Source: a virus. Taken from it: DNA of 37,061 nt. The notes below the pieces were generated by a model. It saw only the letters and a program-made list of their open reading frames with translations, was not told where the DNA came from and did not search any database. Positions 30,330 through 36,411 of the stretch are shown here, piece by piece (the stretch's first letter is position 1; each line of letters starts with the position of its first letter). Location: IMG/VR virus record IMGVR_UViG_3300021141_000029, positions 1 to 37,061 of that record; one strand, written 5' to 3'. The position numbers and the translations under genes are program-made.

Positions 30330-30868
30330 TGTTCGGCACTGACGACCGCCCCAGGTGGATCCAGAAGCACAATGCCTACTTCGGCGCTCGTTTCACGACC
30401 GGGATCTATCAGGAATGGACTGAGATCTTGGTGCGTGAGATGGGAGCCACCGGAGACGCGCTGCTCGAGGCGGTCAACCAGATGATCCGACATGGCCAGA
30501 AGGGTTTCGTGGAGGACCACCTTCGTTCTTTGCAGTCCCATGTGGCGAAGAACTGCGGCGGTTGCACCACATGCAACGGGAGGGGCCTTGTTGAGGTTCC
30601 CAACCGCGGACCTAGGCGTGATCAGCTACCTCTCATCTCGTTCAGCTGCGGGTGTCCGCGTGGTGTGCAGGTGAGGGTGAGCAAGTATTCCGATGCTGGC
30701 CTTCTCTCAGAATATGAGGACAGGTACGGCAGCGGGTGGCGGGATGAGCCAAGGAGGGCCATCCAGTCCATTAACGTGGGCGAAATCACCCCGGGCAACA
30801 TGGGGGCAGCTTTCCGCATGATTGTGGAACTGGCCAAACGATCTCAGGAGAGTGCCCTTGTCTCCTGA
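30326..30868 (+). CDS. Zn-finger-containing early protein (180 aa)
   Basis: The first ~85 residues look helical (IYQEWTEILVREMGATGDALL, FVEDHLRSLQSHVAKN). Residues ~87-130 hold a DnaJ-like zinc motif: NCGGCTTCNGRG, then later SFSCGCPRG. The remainder is helical (NMGAAFRMIVELAKRSQ). Helix plus zinc motif in an early operon between recombination and replication genes recalls helicase-loader or replisome-organiser partners, but no P-loop is present and the family is not recognised. It is coupled to both neighbours: ATGA overlap upstream and an 11-base overlap with the next TTG start. Confidence 0.55.
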   Translation: MMFGTDDRPRWIQKHNAYFGARFTTGIYQEWTEILVREMGATGDALLEAVNQMIRHGQKGFVEDHLRSLQSHVAKNCGGCTTCNGRGLVEVPNRGPRRDQLPLISFSCGCPRGVQVRVSKYSDAGLLSEYEDRYGSGWRDEPRRAIQSINVGEITPGNMGAAFRMIVELAKRSQESALVS

Positions 30869-31037
30869 TGAAGCAACTGCCTTGGCCGAACTCGGCCTGC
30901 TCGTGGAGAGGACGCAGCAGGTTGAGTTGGCCCGGGCGGCCCTCCTGGGCGTCATCACCGGCCATATCAAGGCCGAGGTTGGTGGCCCCCTGTGGGAGCG
31001 GTGTGTGGAAATCATCACGACCACAAGTCGTGAATGA
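30858..31037 (+). CDS. Small helical protein (59 aa)
   Basis: The frame encodes a compact helical protein (LSPDEATALAELGLLVERTQ, ELARAALLGVITGHI, WERCVEIITTTSRE). TTG 30858 has AGGAG about 8 bases upstream and overlaps the previous gene by 11 bases; ATG 30822 is a longer alternative without a site. It ends 3 bases before the GGC pentamer array. Too short for a functional call. Confidence 0.45.
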   Translation: MSPDEATALAELGLLVERTQQVELARAALLGVITGHIKAEVGGPLWERCVEIITTTSRE

Positions 31038-31040
31038 GCC

Positions 31041-31160
31041 TTGGCAGGGCATGGCAAGGCGGTGCAATGCGGGGCATGGCAAGGCTAGGAGCGGCATGGC
31101 TCGGCATGGCCGGGCTGGGCTGGGCATGGCCGGGCTCGGCACGGCGGGGCGAGGCAAGGT
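31041..31160 (+). repeat. Period-5 NNGGC array A (24 units)
   Basis: From 31041 to 31160 the sequence divides into 24 consecutive pentamers, and 20 of them end in GGC (for example ATGGC, AAGGC, CGGGC, TGGGC). The exceptions are GGTGC, AATGC, TAGGA and the last unit AAGGT. The register never slips across 120 bases. Translation gives only low-complexity Gly/Ala/Trp/Arg sequences in all frames, so it is not a gene. It runs directly into structured RNA element A. Confidence 0.85.
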
Positions 31161-31218
31161 GGTTGAACTTAGCGGCATCTCGGGTTGCAAGCGCCCGGAC
31201 AACCTATCCCGAAAGGGA
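31161..31218 (+). ncRNA. Structured RNA element, copy A
   Basis: P1 pairs GGTTG (31161-31165) with CAACC (31200-31204). P2 pairs TCGGG (31180-31184) with CCCGG (31194-31198). Between P1 and P2 lies a one-sided joining strand with ACTTAGCGGCA; the P2 loop contains TGCAAGC. CTT-A-GC in the joining strand can pair with GCAAG in the loop, giving a pseudoknot with one bulged A. P3 is TCCC/GGGA (31207-31218) closed by GAAA. Copy B has the same unpaired sequences but different, still complementary, stems. Transcription is inferred from its place inside the early operon. Confidence 0.65.
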
Positions 31219-31221
31219 AGC

Positions 31222-31281
31222 GCGGCAGGGAGTGGCTGGGCTTGGCGTGGCTTGGCTGGGATTGGCTGGGCAAGGCAAGGT
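31222..31281 (+). repeat. Period-5 NNGGC array B (12 units)
   Basis: Twelve pentamers in one register (31222-31281), nine ending in GGC (GTGGC, TGGGC, TTGGC, AAGGC and others), ending again in AAGGT just before RNA element B. It is shorter and more T-rich than array A, so the two were not copied very recently. Confidence 0.8.
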
Positions 31282-31341
31282 GGTCGGACTTAGCGGCACT
31301 GGAGTGCAAGCCTCCAGACGACCTATCCCCCACTTCGGGGG
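31282..31341 (+). ncRNA. Structured RNA element, copy B
   Basis: P1 pairs GGTCG (31282-31286) with CGACC (31319-31323). P2 pairs CTGGAG (31299-31304) with CTCCAG (31312-31317) around TGCAAGC. P3 pairs CCCCC (31327-31331) with GGGGG (31337-31341). The joining strand GACTTAGCGGCA and the loop are as in copy A, while P1 changes a T-A pair to C-G and P2 changes at several pairs with complementarity kept. It ends 30 bases before the start of the next gene and could act in that gene's leader. Confidence 0.65.
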
Positions 31342-31371
31342 CGTTTGGTTACTTGGGAAGTGAGGCAAAAG

Positions 31372-32004
31372 ATGGCAGTGGTCGAAGCGGTCAAGAGCGA
31401 CACCAGGACAAAGATGATTCGGAGGCGTGTATGTCTGCGCGGGATCAAAGCGGCGATGTTCGACAGATACCCGGGCGACAATCAGACCAAGCTGGAGTGG
31501 TGGCAGAAGGTCTATCTGCACCCCAAGAGGGGGGCAATCTCTTTGCCAGCGATGAACATCAGTTCGTTGTTATCTGCCCACAATACCAACTCCGCCCCAA
31601 AACGCCTGCGTGACAAGCGGAAGTACAAGGATATCGCTAACGCCTGCCTGAGCTTTGTGATGATCTCGGCGGAAGACGGCGGTGACTACATCCCCTTTTT
31701 GCGTGACGGCAAACCCATCCACATGGGAACCATCGCTCCCAACCAGTCCGAGGACCCACTGTCCGGGATCAGTCTGCACCGTATCGTGGCGCGGCTGGAC
31801 AAGGGTATTCCCAACCCGAAGGAGCGGCCCCTCCTCCCTTGTCCGTGGGAACTGCGTTTCATCCTGGAGATCATCCCCAACCGGGAGATCAAGGAACAAG
31901 AAATCAAGAACCTGATTGAGGAGGCCGGTCTGGCGATTGGCATCGGAACCTTCCGCGGTGTACACGGCAAGTATGTCGTGGATGAGTGGTCTGAGCTTCC
32001 ATGA
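31372..32004 (+). CDS. Unrecognised early protein (210 aa)
   Basis: ATG 31372 has GAGG about 6 bases upstream and lies 30 bases after the second structured RNA element; the frame extends to 31345 without a ribosome site. The product is basic at the N-terminus (TRTKMIRRRVCLRGIKAAMFD) and contains mixed alpha/beta segments (LEWWQKVYLHPKRGAISLPA, YKDIANACLSFVMISAEDGGD). The C-terminal part has a helix and strand (IKEQEIKNLIEEAGLAIGIG, GKYVVDEWSEL). I recognise no catalytic motif. Its position between recombination and nuclease genes suggests a DNA-related early function, and the RNA elements in its leader suggest post-transcriptional control. Confidence 0.6.
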   Translation: MAVVEAVKSDTRTKMIRRRVCLRGIKAAMFDRYPGDNQTKLEWWQKVYLHPKRGAISLPAMNISSLLSAHNTNSAPKRLRDKRKYKDIANACLSFVMISAEDGGDYIPFLRDGKPIHMGTIAPNQSEDPLSGISLHRIVARLDKGIPNPKERPLLPCPWELRFILEIIPNREIKEQEIKNLIEEAGLAIGIGTFRGVHGKYVVDEWSELP

Positions 32005-32141
32005 TCCACCGGCAGGCAAGGGCGATATCCACTTAGCCGCGCCCGCGGGTCGTCCGTCTGCTTTCCAGTGGCGACACCTTCCATTGTGGGATGTGGTGTG
32101 ACACCCGGGAGAGACCGGGACTTATCTGAGGAACCCAACCC

Positions 32142-32678
32142 ATGATGAAGCCACATCCGACATTTGAACGCCTGCATGAGGTGTTTGTTTATGAGGCGGA
32201 AACAGGACTGCTGTTGTGGAGGATCCGAGCTTCACAAAGCATTCTTCCTGGAATGCCTGCGGGAACCATAGACCGCAAGGGCTACCGCGTTACTTGTTTG
32301 GACCGCATGTTCCTTAAAAATCACCGGATCATCTGGGCCATGTACCACGGCGAGTGGCCTGAGGATGGCATGGTGGTGAACCACAAGGATCATAACCCTT
32401 CCAACAACCGGATTGAGAATCTGGAACTAGCTACTGCCGCACAAAATAATTGTCACAGGTCTGGCCCGACATCGTTGAGTACCAGTGGTGTGCGTGGAGT
32501 TTCCAAGGTTAAACAGACTGGGAAGTGGCGTGCCGCTATCACGGCCAACAAGAAGAGCATCTACCTAGGTGTCTTCAAGACGATTGAGGAGGCCATTGCC
32601 GCCCGTGAGGCAGCGGGCCTGAAATACCACGGCCAGCACCAGGGCAGGTTATTCAAGGAGGCAACAACCAATGGGTAA
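32142..32678 (+). CDS. HNH homing endonuclease with AP2 domain
   Basis: The 178-aa protein starts with a short N-terminal motif (FVYEAETGLLLWRIR) common in this family. An HNH core at about residues 60-100 follows (NHRIIWAMYHGEWPE, VNHKDHNPSNNRIENLELAT), with the His-Asn-His metal and catalytic residues. An AP2-like DNA-binding domain lies at about 115-165 (SGVRGVSKVKQTGKWRAAI, YLGVFKTIEEAIAAREAA). Such free-standing enzymes cut a target site and spread by repair. It overlaps the next gene by 8 bases. The 136-base spacer before it (32005-32141) has a CCCGG/CCGGG hairpin and no gene. A paralogue sits at 36412-36903. Confidence 0.85.
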   Translation: MMKPHPTFERLHEVFVYEAETGLLLWRIRASQSILPGMPAGTIDRKGYRVTCLDRMFLKNHRIIWAMYHGEWPEDGMVVNHKDHNPSNNRIENLELATAAQNNCHRSGPTSLSTSGVRGVSKVKQTGKWRAAITANKKSIYLGVFKTIEEAIAAREAAGLKYHGQHQGRLFKEATTNG

Positions 32679-33033
32679 GTTCAGCAGGGACAAGGGGGCG
32701 AGAGCCGAAAGAAAGACGGTTGAACTCCTTGAGGGCCTTGGTTTCAAGGCCCAGCGTATCCCCTTGTCCGGGGCCGCTGGTGGTTACTTCAAAGATGACA
32801 TCCTCGTCAAGTTGCCTAATGGCTTGCTGGTGAGGGCTGAAGTTAAATCAAGAGCCAACGCAGAGGGCTGGCAGACCCTGAAGCGGTGGATGGGTGAGAG
32901 CGACATGCTGTTCCTCATTGAGGACCGCACCAAGCCGTTGGTGGTGCTGCCGTGGTCTTCCTGGGAGACCATTGTGGACATGATTCCTACGCCTGAGTTG
33001 CCCATGGGTGAAGTTGGCGAGGTGCCGCAATGA
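32671..33033 (+). CDS. Hjc-like PD-(D/E)xK nuclease (putative Holliday junction resolvase)
   Basis: The 120-aa protein begins GKFSRDKGARAERKTVELLEG with Glu13, continues with GFKAQRIPLSGAAGG and KDDILVK (Asp43), and has the E-x-K pair in RAEVKSR (Glu57, Lys59). This order matches archaeal Hjc-type resolvases and related PD-(D/E)xK nucleases. It would cleave branched DNA intermediates from recombination or replication before packaging. It overlaps the HNH gene by 8 bases and the next gene by 4 bases (ATGA), inside the early operon. Confidence 0.75.
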   Translation: MGKFSRDKGARAERKTVELLEGLGFKAQRIPLSGAAGGYFKDDILVKLPNGLLVRAEVKSRANAEGWQTLKRWMGESDMLFLIEDRTKPLVVLPWSSWETIVDMIPTPELPMGEVGEVPQ

Positions 33034-33350
33034 CTGGACGCATGAAGCCGATCAACCGCATCTTGTCAGCTTGGTCAGATTCGGGTGTGCCCCAGACTGC
33101 TGCCAAGTTCTTGGCCCGCACCAACCCTGACGACCCTGAGCTGCAGTCCTGCATTCGCAAGCTCACCAAGATGTCTGACCCAACTGCCCACGCACTTCAG
33201 AGGGAGTTGGACTACTTCATGGGGCCTGATGATATTACCTCGCACCGATACCACGGTGACGCGGGCAAAAACAGCCGGATAGTGGTGATGCGGATTCGTG
33301 GTGTCAACCAACTGAACCGTTACCACGTGACGACCCACATGGGGAAGTAG
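33030..33350 (+). CDS. Unrecognised early protein (106 aa)
   Basis: The 106-aa protein is coupled to the nuclease gene through an ATGA overlap. It is basic and probably helical in the first 65 residues (INRILSAWSDSGVPQTAAKFL, DPELQSCIRKLTKM, HALQRELDYFM), with a beta-like, Arg/His-rich end (SRIVVMRIRGVNQLNRYHVTTHMG). It could be a DNA-binding accessory protein. No family is recognised. A hairpin lies between its stop and the next gene. Confidence 0.55.
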   Translation: MTGRMKPINRILSAWSDSGVPQTAAKFLARTNPDDPELQSCIRKLTKMSDPTAHALQRELDYFMGPDDITSHRYHGDAGKNSRIVVMRIRGVNQLNRYHVTTHMGK

Positions 33351-33396
33351 GGAAGGACCGGCGCGGTTAGATCTTTTCCGCGAGACCCAATGCCCT

Positions 33397-33423
33397 GCCA
33401 CCAGAACCCGGACATCTGGTGGC
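33397..33423 (+). other. 8-bp hairpin upstream of the 33449 gene
   Basis: GCCACCAG (33397-33404) and CTGGTGGC (33416-33423) are perfect complements around an 11-base loop, followed by ccccattt. It may attenuate transcription between the nuclease genes and the putative replication gene or shield its ribosome site. Confidence 0.5.
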
Positions 33424-33448
33424 CCCCATTTAGACAGAGGAGCGCAGG

Positions 33449-34939
33449 ATGCAACCACTGAGCCATGACGGGATTGACTGGACACCCGGCCTTGACCACA
33501 TCGAGGAACCTGTCTCGGGGTGGGGGATCACCCGGCACTTGCGCCGAACCCCCTGCTACCGCCTACTCCAACTCATTGACGCGGGCAAGGTGCTGGATCA
33601 GTACGCCGCCGCTTGGCTCCTCTCATCCACCAATGGTGAACGCCCAGGCAAGCCGTCCCAGTACGGCGACGACCACGCCGACCGCCAATGGCTCTTCGGC
33701 AAAATCCCGCACCACCAGGTTCTCAACCTGACCCGCGAACTCAGCATTGTGGACACCCTGTGCGCCCGCCCCATACCCATCGATCCTGCCCTCTCAGGGC
33801 AATACCTGGAATCACTGGTGGACATCCTCAACGAGTTCCACCAACTCAAGGATGTCAAGTGCTGCCCGCACCTCTTTGACCCCAAGACCTTTCGCCCAAA
33901 CCGTGAGCGAATGCTTGGCATCGCCCGCCACCACACCAACAACCCCAAGCTTAAGTCGCTACGCCAAGCACTTCTCGCCATGCCCGACGACCCCCTACTG
34001 ACGCTCTTCCACGAGTACAGCCAAGCCTGGAACACCTACCGCCGCGCACTCAAGGTGGGCACCGCCATCCCACACGACATCTGCATCGATGAGATCGGCA
34101 TCACCCACAACAGGACACAGTTGTCACCTTCAGAGTTCCGCAGATTCGCCAGATTCGACAGTCCACTCACCTTTGCCAGTATCAACGGGTTGGAACTTAG
34201 CGAAGGAATGCGGACTGCCAATTTGGCAGGCACCAAGCTTGCCGACTGCCATTCTGTCGGTCAGTTGGGGAAAATGATCAAGGTGCGCTGCCATAATGGC
34301 AGGCGGGCAGAGCAGGTGGGGAGGTCGTTTCTGAGGGCGTTGGTGCTGGGGAGGGAGAAGTACCGGGTTGGGAGGGGCTGGGAGGGGGTTAGGGAGGCTG
34401 GAAGGGCGCTGGGGATCGAGGGTGACGTGTTTGCCGAGCCTTTGTGGCTGCGTGTGGGGCGTGCGTTGTTGAGTCCGAACCCTGAGGGGTTGCGGTGGAT
34501 GGACGACTACCTACCGGAGTTGCTGGAGCATGGGCGGCTGTTGTTCCCAGGGTCAGAAGTGGGGCTGGAGGAGCGTTGCTGGTCTGCGCTGGCGTTCCAC
34601 TGTGGTGACTTGGAGTTGATGCCGTACCTGCGTGACCCGGAGTTGCGTAAGCGGCTGGGGGCGTTGTTGGGTGGTACGCACCGGGCGTTGGGGCATGACG
34701 GGCGTGTGCTGGCGAACTGTCAGCGTTCCGAGATGGGGTTGTGGTCGGTGTATGGCAGTGTTGACTCGTTGGTGCGTCTGGCGGCGTTCAGGCTGGAGTT
34801 GGCGGGTGGCGTGGTGCGTGGCATCCGCGGTACGACCATTGCGGTGGAGGGGTTGGATCAGTGCCAGGTGGCGGAGTTGCTGCTGCTGGCCGGGTTTACT
34901 GACCTGACTATTGGCACGGGCGTTCGATGGGAGGTGTGA
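33449..34939 (+). CDS. Unrecognised 496-aa protein, candidate replication initiator
   Basis: ATG 33449 follows GAGGAG. The first ~250 residues look helical and DNA-binding-compatible (RHLRRTPCYRLLQLIDAGK, FRPNRERMLGIARHH, LSPSEFRRFARFDS). The second half is rich in Leu, Gly and Arg (KYRVGRGWEGVREAGRALG, ELRKRLGALLGG). I see no P-loop, polymerase or helicase motif. Codon use switches sharply in mid-gene: the first half prefers C-ending codons, the second G- and T-containing ones. The switch coincides with CTGCCAW palindromes at 34215-34302. An origin inside its own initiator gene is known from lambda O, so an initiator role is proposed from that parallel only. Confidence 0.6.
   Translation: MQPLSHDGIDWTPGLDHIEEPVSGWGITRHLRRTPCYRLLQLIDAGKVLDQYAAAWLLSSTNGERPGKPSQYGDDHADRQWLFGKIPHHQVLNLTRELSIVDTLCARPIPIDPALSGQYLESLVDILNEFHQLKDVKCCPHLFDPKTFRPNRERMLGIARHHTNNPKLKSLRQALLAMPDDPLLTLFHEYSQAWNTYRRALKVGTAIPHDICIDEIGITHNRTQLSPSEFRRFARFDSPLTFASINGLELSEGMRTANLAGTKLADCHSVGQLGKMIKVRCHNGRRAEQVGRSFLRALVLGREKYRVGRGWEGVREAGRALGIEGDVFAEPLWLRVGRALLSPNPEGLRWMDDYLPELLEHGRLLFPGSEVGLEERCWSALAFHCGDLELMPYLRDPELRKRLGALLGGTHRALGHDGRVLANCQRSEMGLWSVYGSVDSLVRLAAFRLELAGGVVRGIRGTTIAVEGLDQCQVAELLLLAGFTDLTIGTGVRWEV
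34215..34302. other. Candidate replication origin: CTGCCAW palindromes at the GC-skew switch
   Basis: CTGCCAA-T-TTGGCAG (34215-34229) and CTGCCAT-A-ATGGCAG (34288-34302) are perfect 7-bp palindromes, with a half site CTGCCAT at 34246-34252. Starts are 31 and 42 bases apart, close to three and four helical turns. An A-rich GGGGAAAATGATCAA stretch lies between. C-rich plus-strand sequence on the left turns G-rich on the right, the polarity expected of a bidirectional origin. Confidence 0.5.
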
Positions 34940-34940
34940 C

Positions 34941-35327
34941 ATGGGCAGCATGAACCGGCGGAAGCATCTGACGATGGAACAGGTGTGTTGGTGGTGGGCG
35001 GGCAGCAAGTGCTTCAAGTCCTACCGCGAGGTGCGGTTGATGATGGTGAACAAGGTGCGGCTGGGTCACTTCCCCAAGCCGTCCAGGAAGCTGAGCAGCA
35101 ACATCACGCTGTGGGCTCTGGCGGACCTGAGGAAGTGGTTGTTGTCAGAGCAGGAGCGGTTGTGCGGTCTGCGTGACCGACTAATCGCCTGGGACAGGGA
35201 GGACAGCTATGGGTGGTGGTCAGATGATCGGCCTGAAGGAACTTCAGACCCTGCTGGGGATCAGCCGCCAGGCGGTGTACGCGGGGATCCGCCGGGGAAA
35301 GCTGCCCCCCGCGACGGTGCGGACTGA
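34941..35327 (+). CDS. Unrecognised Trp-rich basic protein (128 aa), C-terminus uncertain
   Basis: ATG 34941 has GGAGG 6-7 bases upstream, which overlaps the previous stop region. The first ~85 residues look real: a basic, Trp-containing helical domain (MEQVCWWWAGSKCFKSYREV, LWALADLRKWLLSEQERL). The last ~40 residues (DRPEGTSDPAGDQPPGG onward) overlap the next gene by 119 bases and look like an out-of-frame reading of it. Either the true protein has a disordered tail or a frame change truncates it near 35200. It may be a DNA-binding accessory of replication; no family recognised. Confidence 0.5.
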   Translation: MGSMNRRKHLTMEQVCWWWAGSKCFKSYREVRLMMVNKVRLGHFPKPSRKLSSNITLWALADLRKWLLSEQERLCGLRDRLIAWDREDSYGWWSDDRPEGTSDPAGDQPPGGVRGDPPGKAAPRDGAD

Positions 35328-35604
35328 GGACGGGCGAGTCTGGTGGAACCGGGTGGACATCGAGGCGTGCATCGCTGAGCGCAAGCCCGCGGCCCGCCTT
35401 CTGGCGGAGCGTGAGGGTGCCATTCCAATCCTGGTGGGTGCTGATGGTGCGCTGGTGGGTGTGTCTGACCTGGATGGTCAGGTGGTGACGGTCTATGACG
35501 AACACCTGCTGGCAGTCCTGCTGAAACGCCGCGGAATGAAGGACCCAGGTGCGTTCATCCGCGGTCTGAGGGACAGCGGGCCAGTCTTCATCAGGAGGAA
35601 CTGA
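35209..35604 (+). CDS. Excisionase-type HTH DNA-binding protein (131 aa)
   Basis: ATG 35209 has GGGAGG about 7 bases upstream. Residues ~6-35 form a helix-turn-helix of the excisionase/MerR type (LKELQTLLGISRQAVYAGI, RRGKLPPATV), followed by a wing (DGRVWWNRVDIEACIAE). The remaining ~75 residues (GAIPILVGADGALVGVSDLDG, VVTVYDEHLLAVLLKRRG) form a second beta/alpha domain. It may regulate early genes or, with the integrase, control excision. It ends one base before the GTG start of the Zn-ribbon gene. Confidence 0.65.
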   Translation: MGGGQMIGLKELQTLLGISRQAVYAGIRRGKLPPATVRTEDGRVWWNRVDIEACIAERKPAARLLAEREGAIPILVGADGALVGVSDLDGQVVTVYDEHLLAVLLKRRGMKDPGAFIRGLRDSGPVFIRRN

Positions 35605-35605
35605 T

Positions 35606-35860
35606 GTGGGTGCCCCGCGTTACTGCTCCCGATGCCGGGTGGCCTTCCGCGGTTCCTCCCCCTCCTGCCAGAAGTGCCAGAAGGCCGTGAGGCGTGCCGA
35701 GTCTGACAGGAACCGCGCCCTGATGGAGTACGCCAGGGCCCTGACCCGCGAGTGGCTCCCACCCACCTGCTACACCTGCACTGTCTGTGGCGTGGTGGTC
35801 AAGAAGGGTGAGGCCAAGTGTTCGACCCATGCAGGGACAGCAGGAAGTAACCAGTCATAA
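35606..35860 (+). CDS. Small double zinc-ribbon protein (84 aa)
   Basis: GTG 35606 has AGGAGG 7 bases upstream. The first zinc ribbon is YCSRC plus CQKC within 25 residues, the second is CYTCTVCG plus a later CSTH. A basic helix (AVRRAESDRNRALMEYARAL) lies between. Double zinc ribbons on such a small basic protein suggest nucleic-acid or polymerase binding. It ends the early operon; a hairpin (35867-35883) follows immediately. Confidence 0.6.
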   Translation: MGAPRYCSRCRVAFRGSSPSCQKCQKAVRRAESDRNRALMEYARALTREWLPPTCYTCTVCGVVVKKGEAKCSTHAGTAGSNQS

Positions 35861-36329
35861 CATGAACAGACCCGTTGGGTCTGACATCACCTTCAGGACA
35901 ATGCTGAAGCAAGACGCACCGGTAGCAGGGAAGGGCCGGAGCCTTCCGCGGTGGGGCGTTCGCCAAAGTACCGTCACAGAACCACCCAAGTGCCTGCTAC
36001 CGTCCCGCCGAAAATCCTGCCGAAGCAGGAACATGGTCGCGGTTGGTTCTATCGGGCTTTCCTTGGACATCGTCCGCAGTAGGCCCCACCTGGGTGACGC
36101 TCCCGGCTAACCTGGAGCTTCGTCTGTGAGGCTGGCCGGTATGAGACAGGCATCTGAGTCCTGCTCCCTCTGGCCAGTTATCACCTGCCAAGTGCCTGGT
36201 TTGCTGTCCGCTCTCCATCGTTCTGGCTGCGGCTAGGTATCCAAACACGGCACCCGCATTCTGACCTACCAGTGACCGGGATGCAAGTGACGATAAGTGT
36301 CAGTGTCCGCTAATGTTATTTATGTTGCG
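35861..36329 (+). other. Noncoding region with many hairpins, candidate structured RNA
   Basis: No convincing gene is present in about 470 bases; open frames on either strand lack ribosome sites and have shadow-like composition. Local stems include CAGACCC/GGGTCTG (35867-35883), CTTCAG/CTGAAG (35891-35909), GGAAGG/CCTTCC (35929-35947) and CCTGC/GCAGG (36016-36029). A 10-bp long-range pair CGGTAGCAGG (35920-35929) with CCTGCTACCG (35993-36002) encloses a multi-branched loop. The density of stems suggests a noncoding RNA or leader, but no known family is recognised. Confidence 0.45.
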
Positions 36330-36380
36330 TTGTCAACCTTCGCCACCCAGTTGACAAGCCTTTTGGCGTACCGGTATGAT
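36330..36380 (+). promoter_or_regulatory. Sigma70-type promoter overlapped by an 8-bp inverted repeat
   Basis: TTGACA (36351-36356) and TATGAT (36375-36380) are spaced by 18 bases, a near-consensus promoter. TTGTCAAC (36330-36337) and GTTGACAA (36350-36357) form a perfect inverted repeat whose right arm covers the -35 element, as expected for a repressor operator. The HNH gene at 36412 follows. Confidence 0.7.
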
Positions 36381-36411
36381 TGCGTACCAGTCTAACCAGG
36401 AGGGTGAAGGC

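Noticed and set aside
31161-31341. Similarity of the UGCAAG(U/C) hairpin loop to the loop of a twister-sister ribozyme stem
   Set aside because: Only the loop resembles what I remember; the conserved internal loop and cleavage-site sequence of that ribozyme are not present, so a ribozyme call is unsupported.
31034-31363. Open frame through the pentamer arrays (109 aa, Trp/Gly/Ala-rich)
   Set aside because: Its sequence is only the translation of the period-5 repeat, and the compensatory RNA pairing explains the intervening parts better.
34190-34205. A third copy of the structured RNA (GGTTGGAACTTAGCG resembles the element)
   Set aside because: It lies inside a coding frame and lacks the GCAAG loop and the closing stems.
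35787-36248. Open frames at 35787-36110 (+) and 35997-36248 (-)
   Set aside because: Neither has a ribosome site, and both have shadow-like composition across hairpin-rich noncoding DNA.
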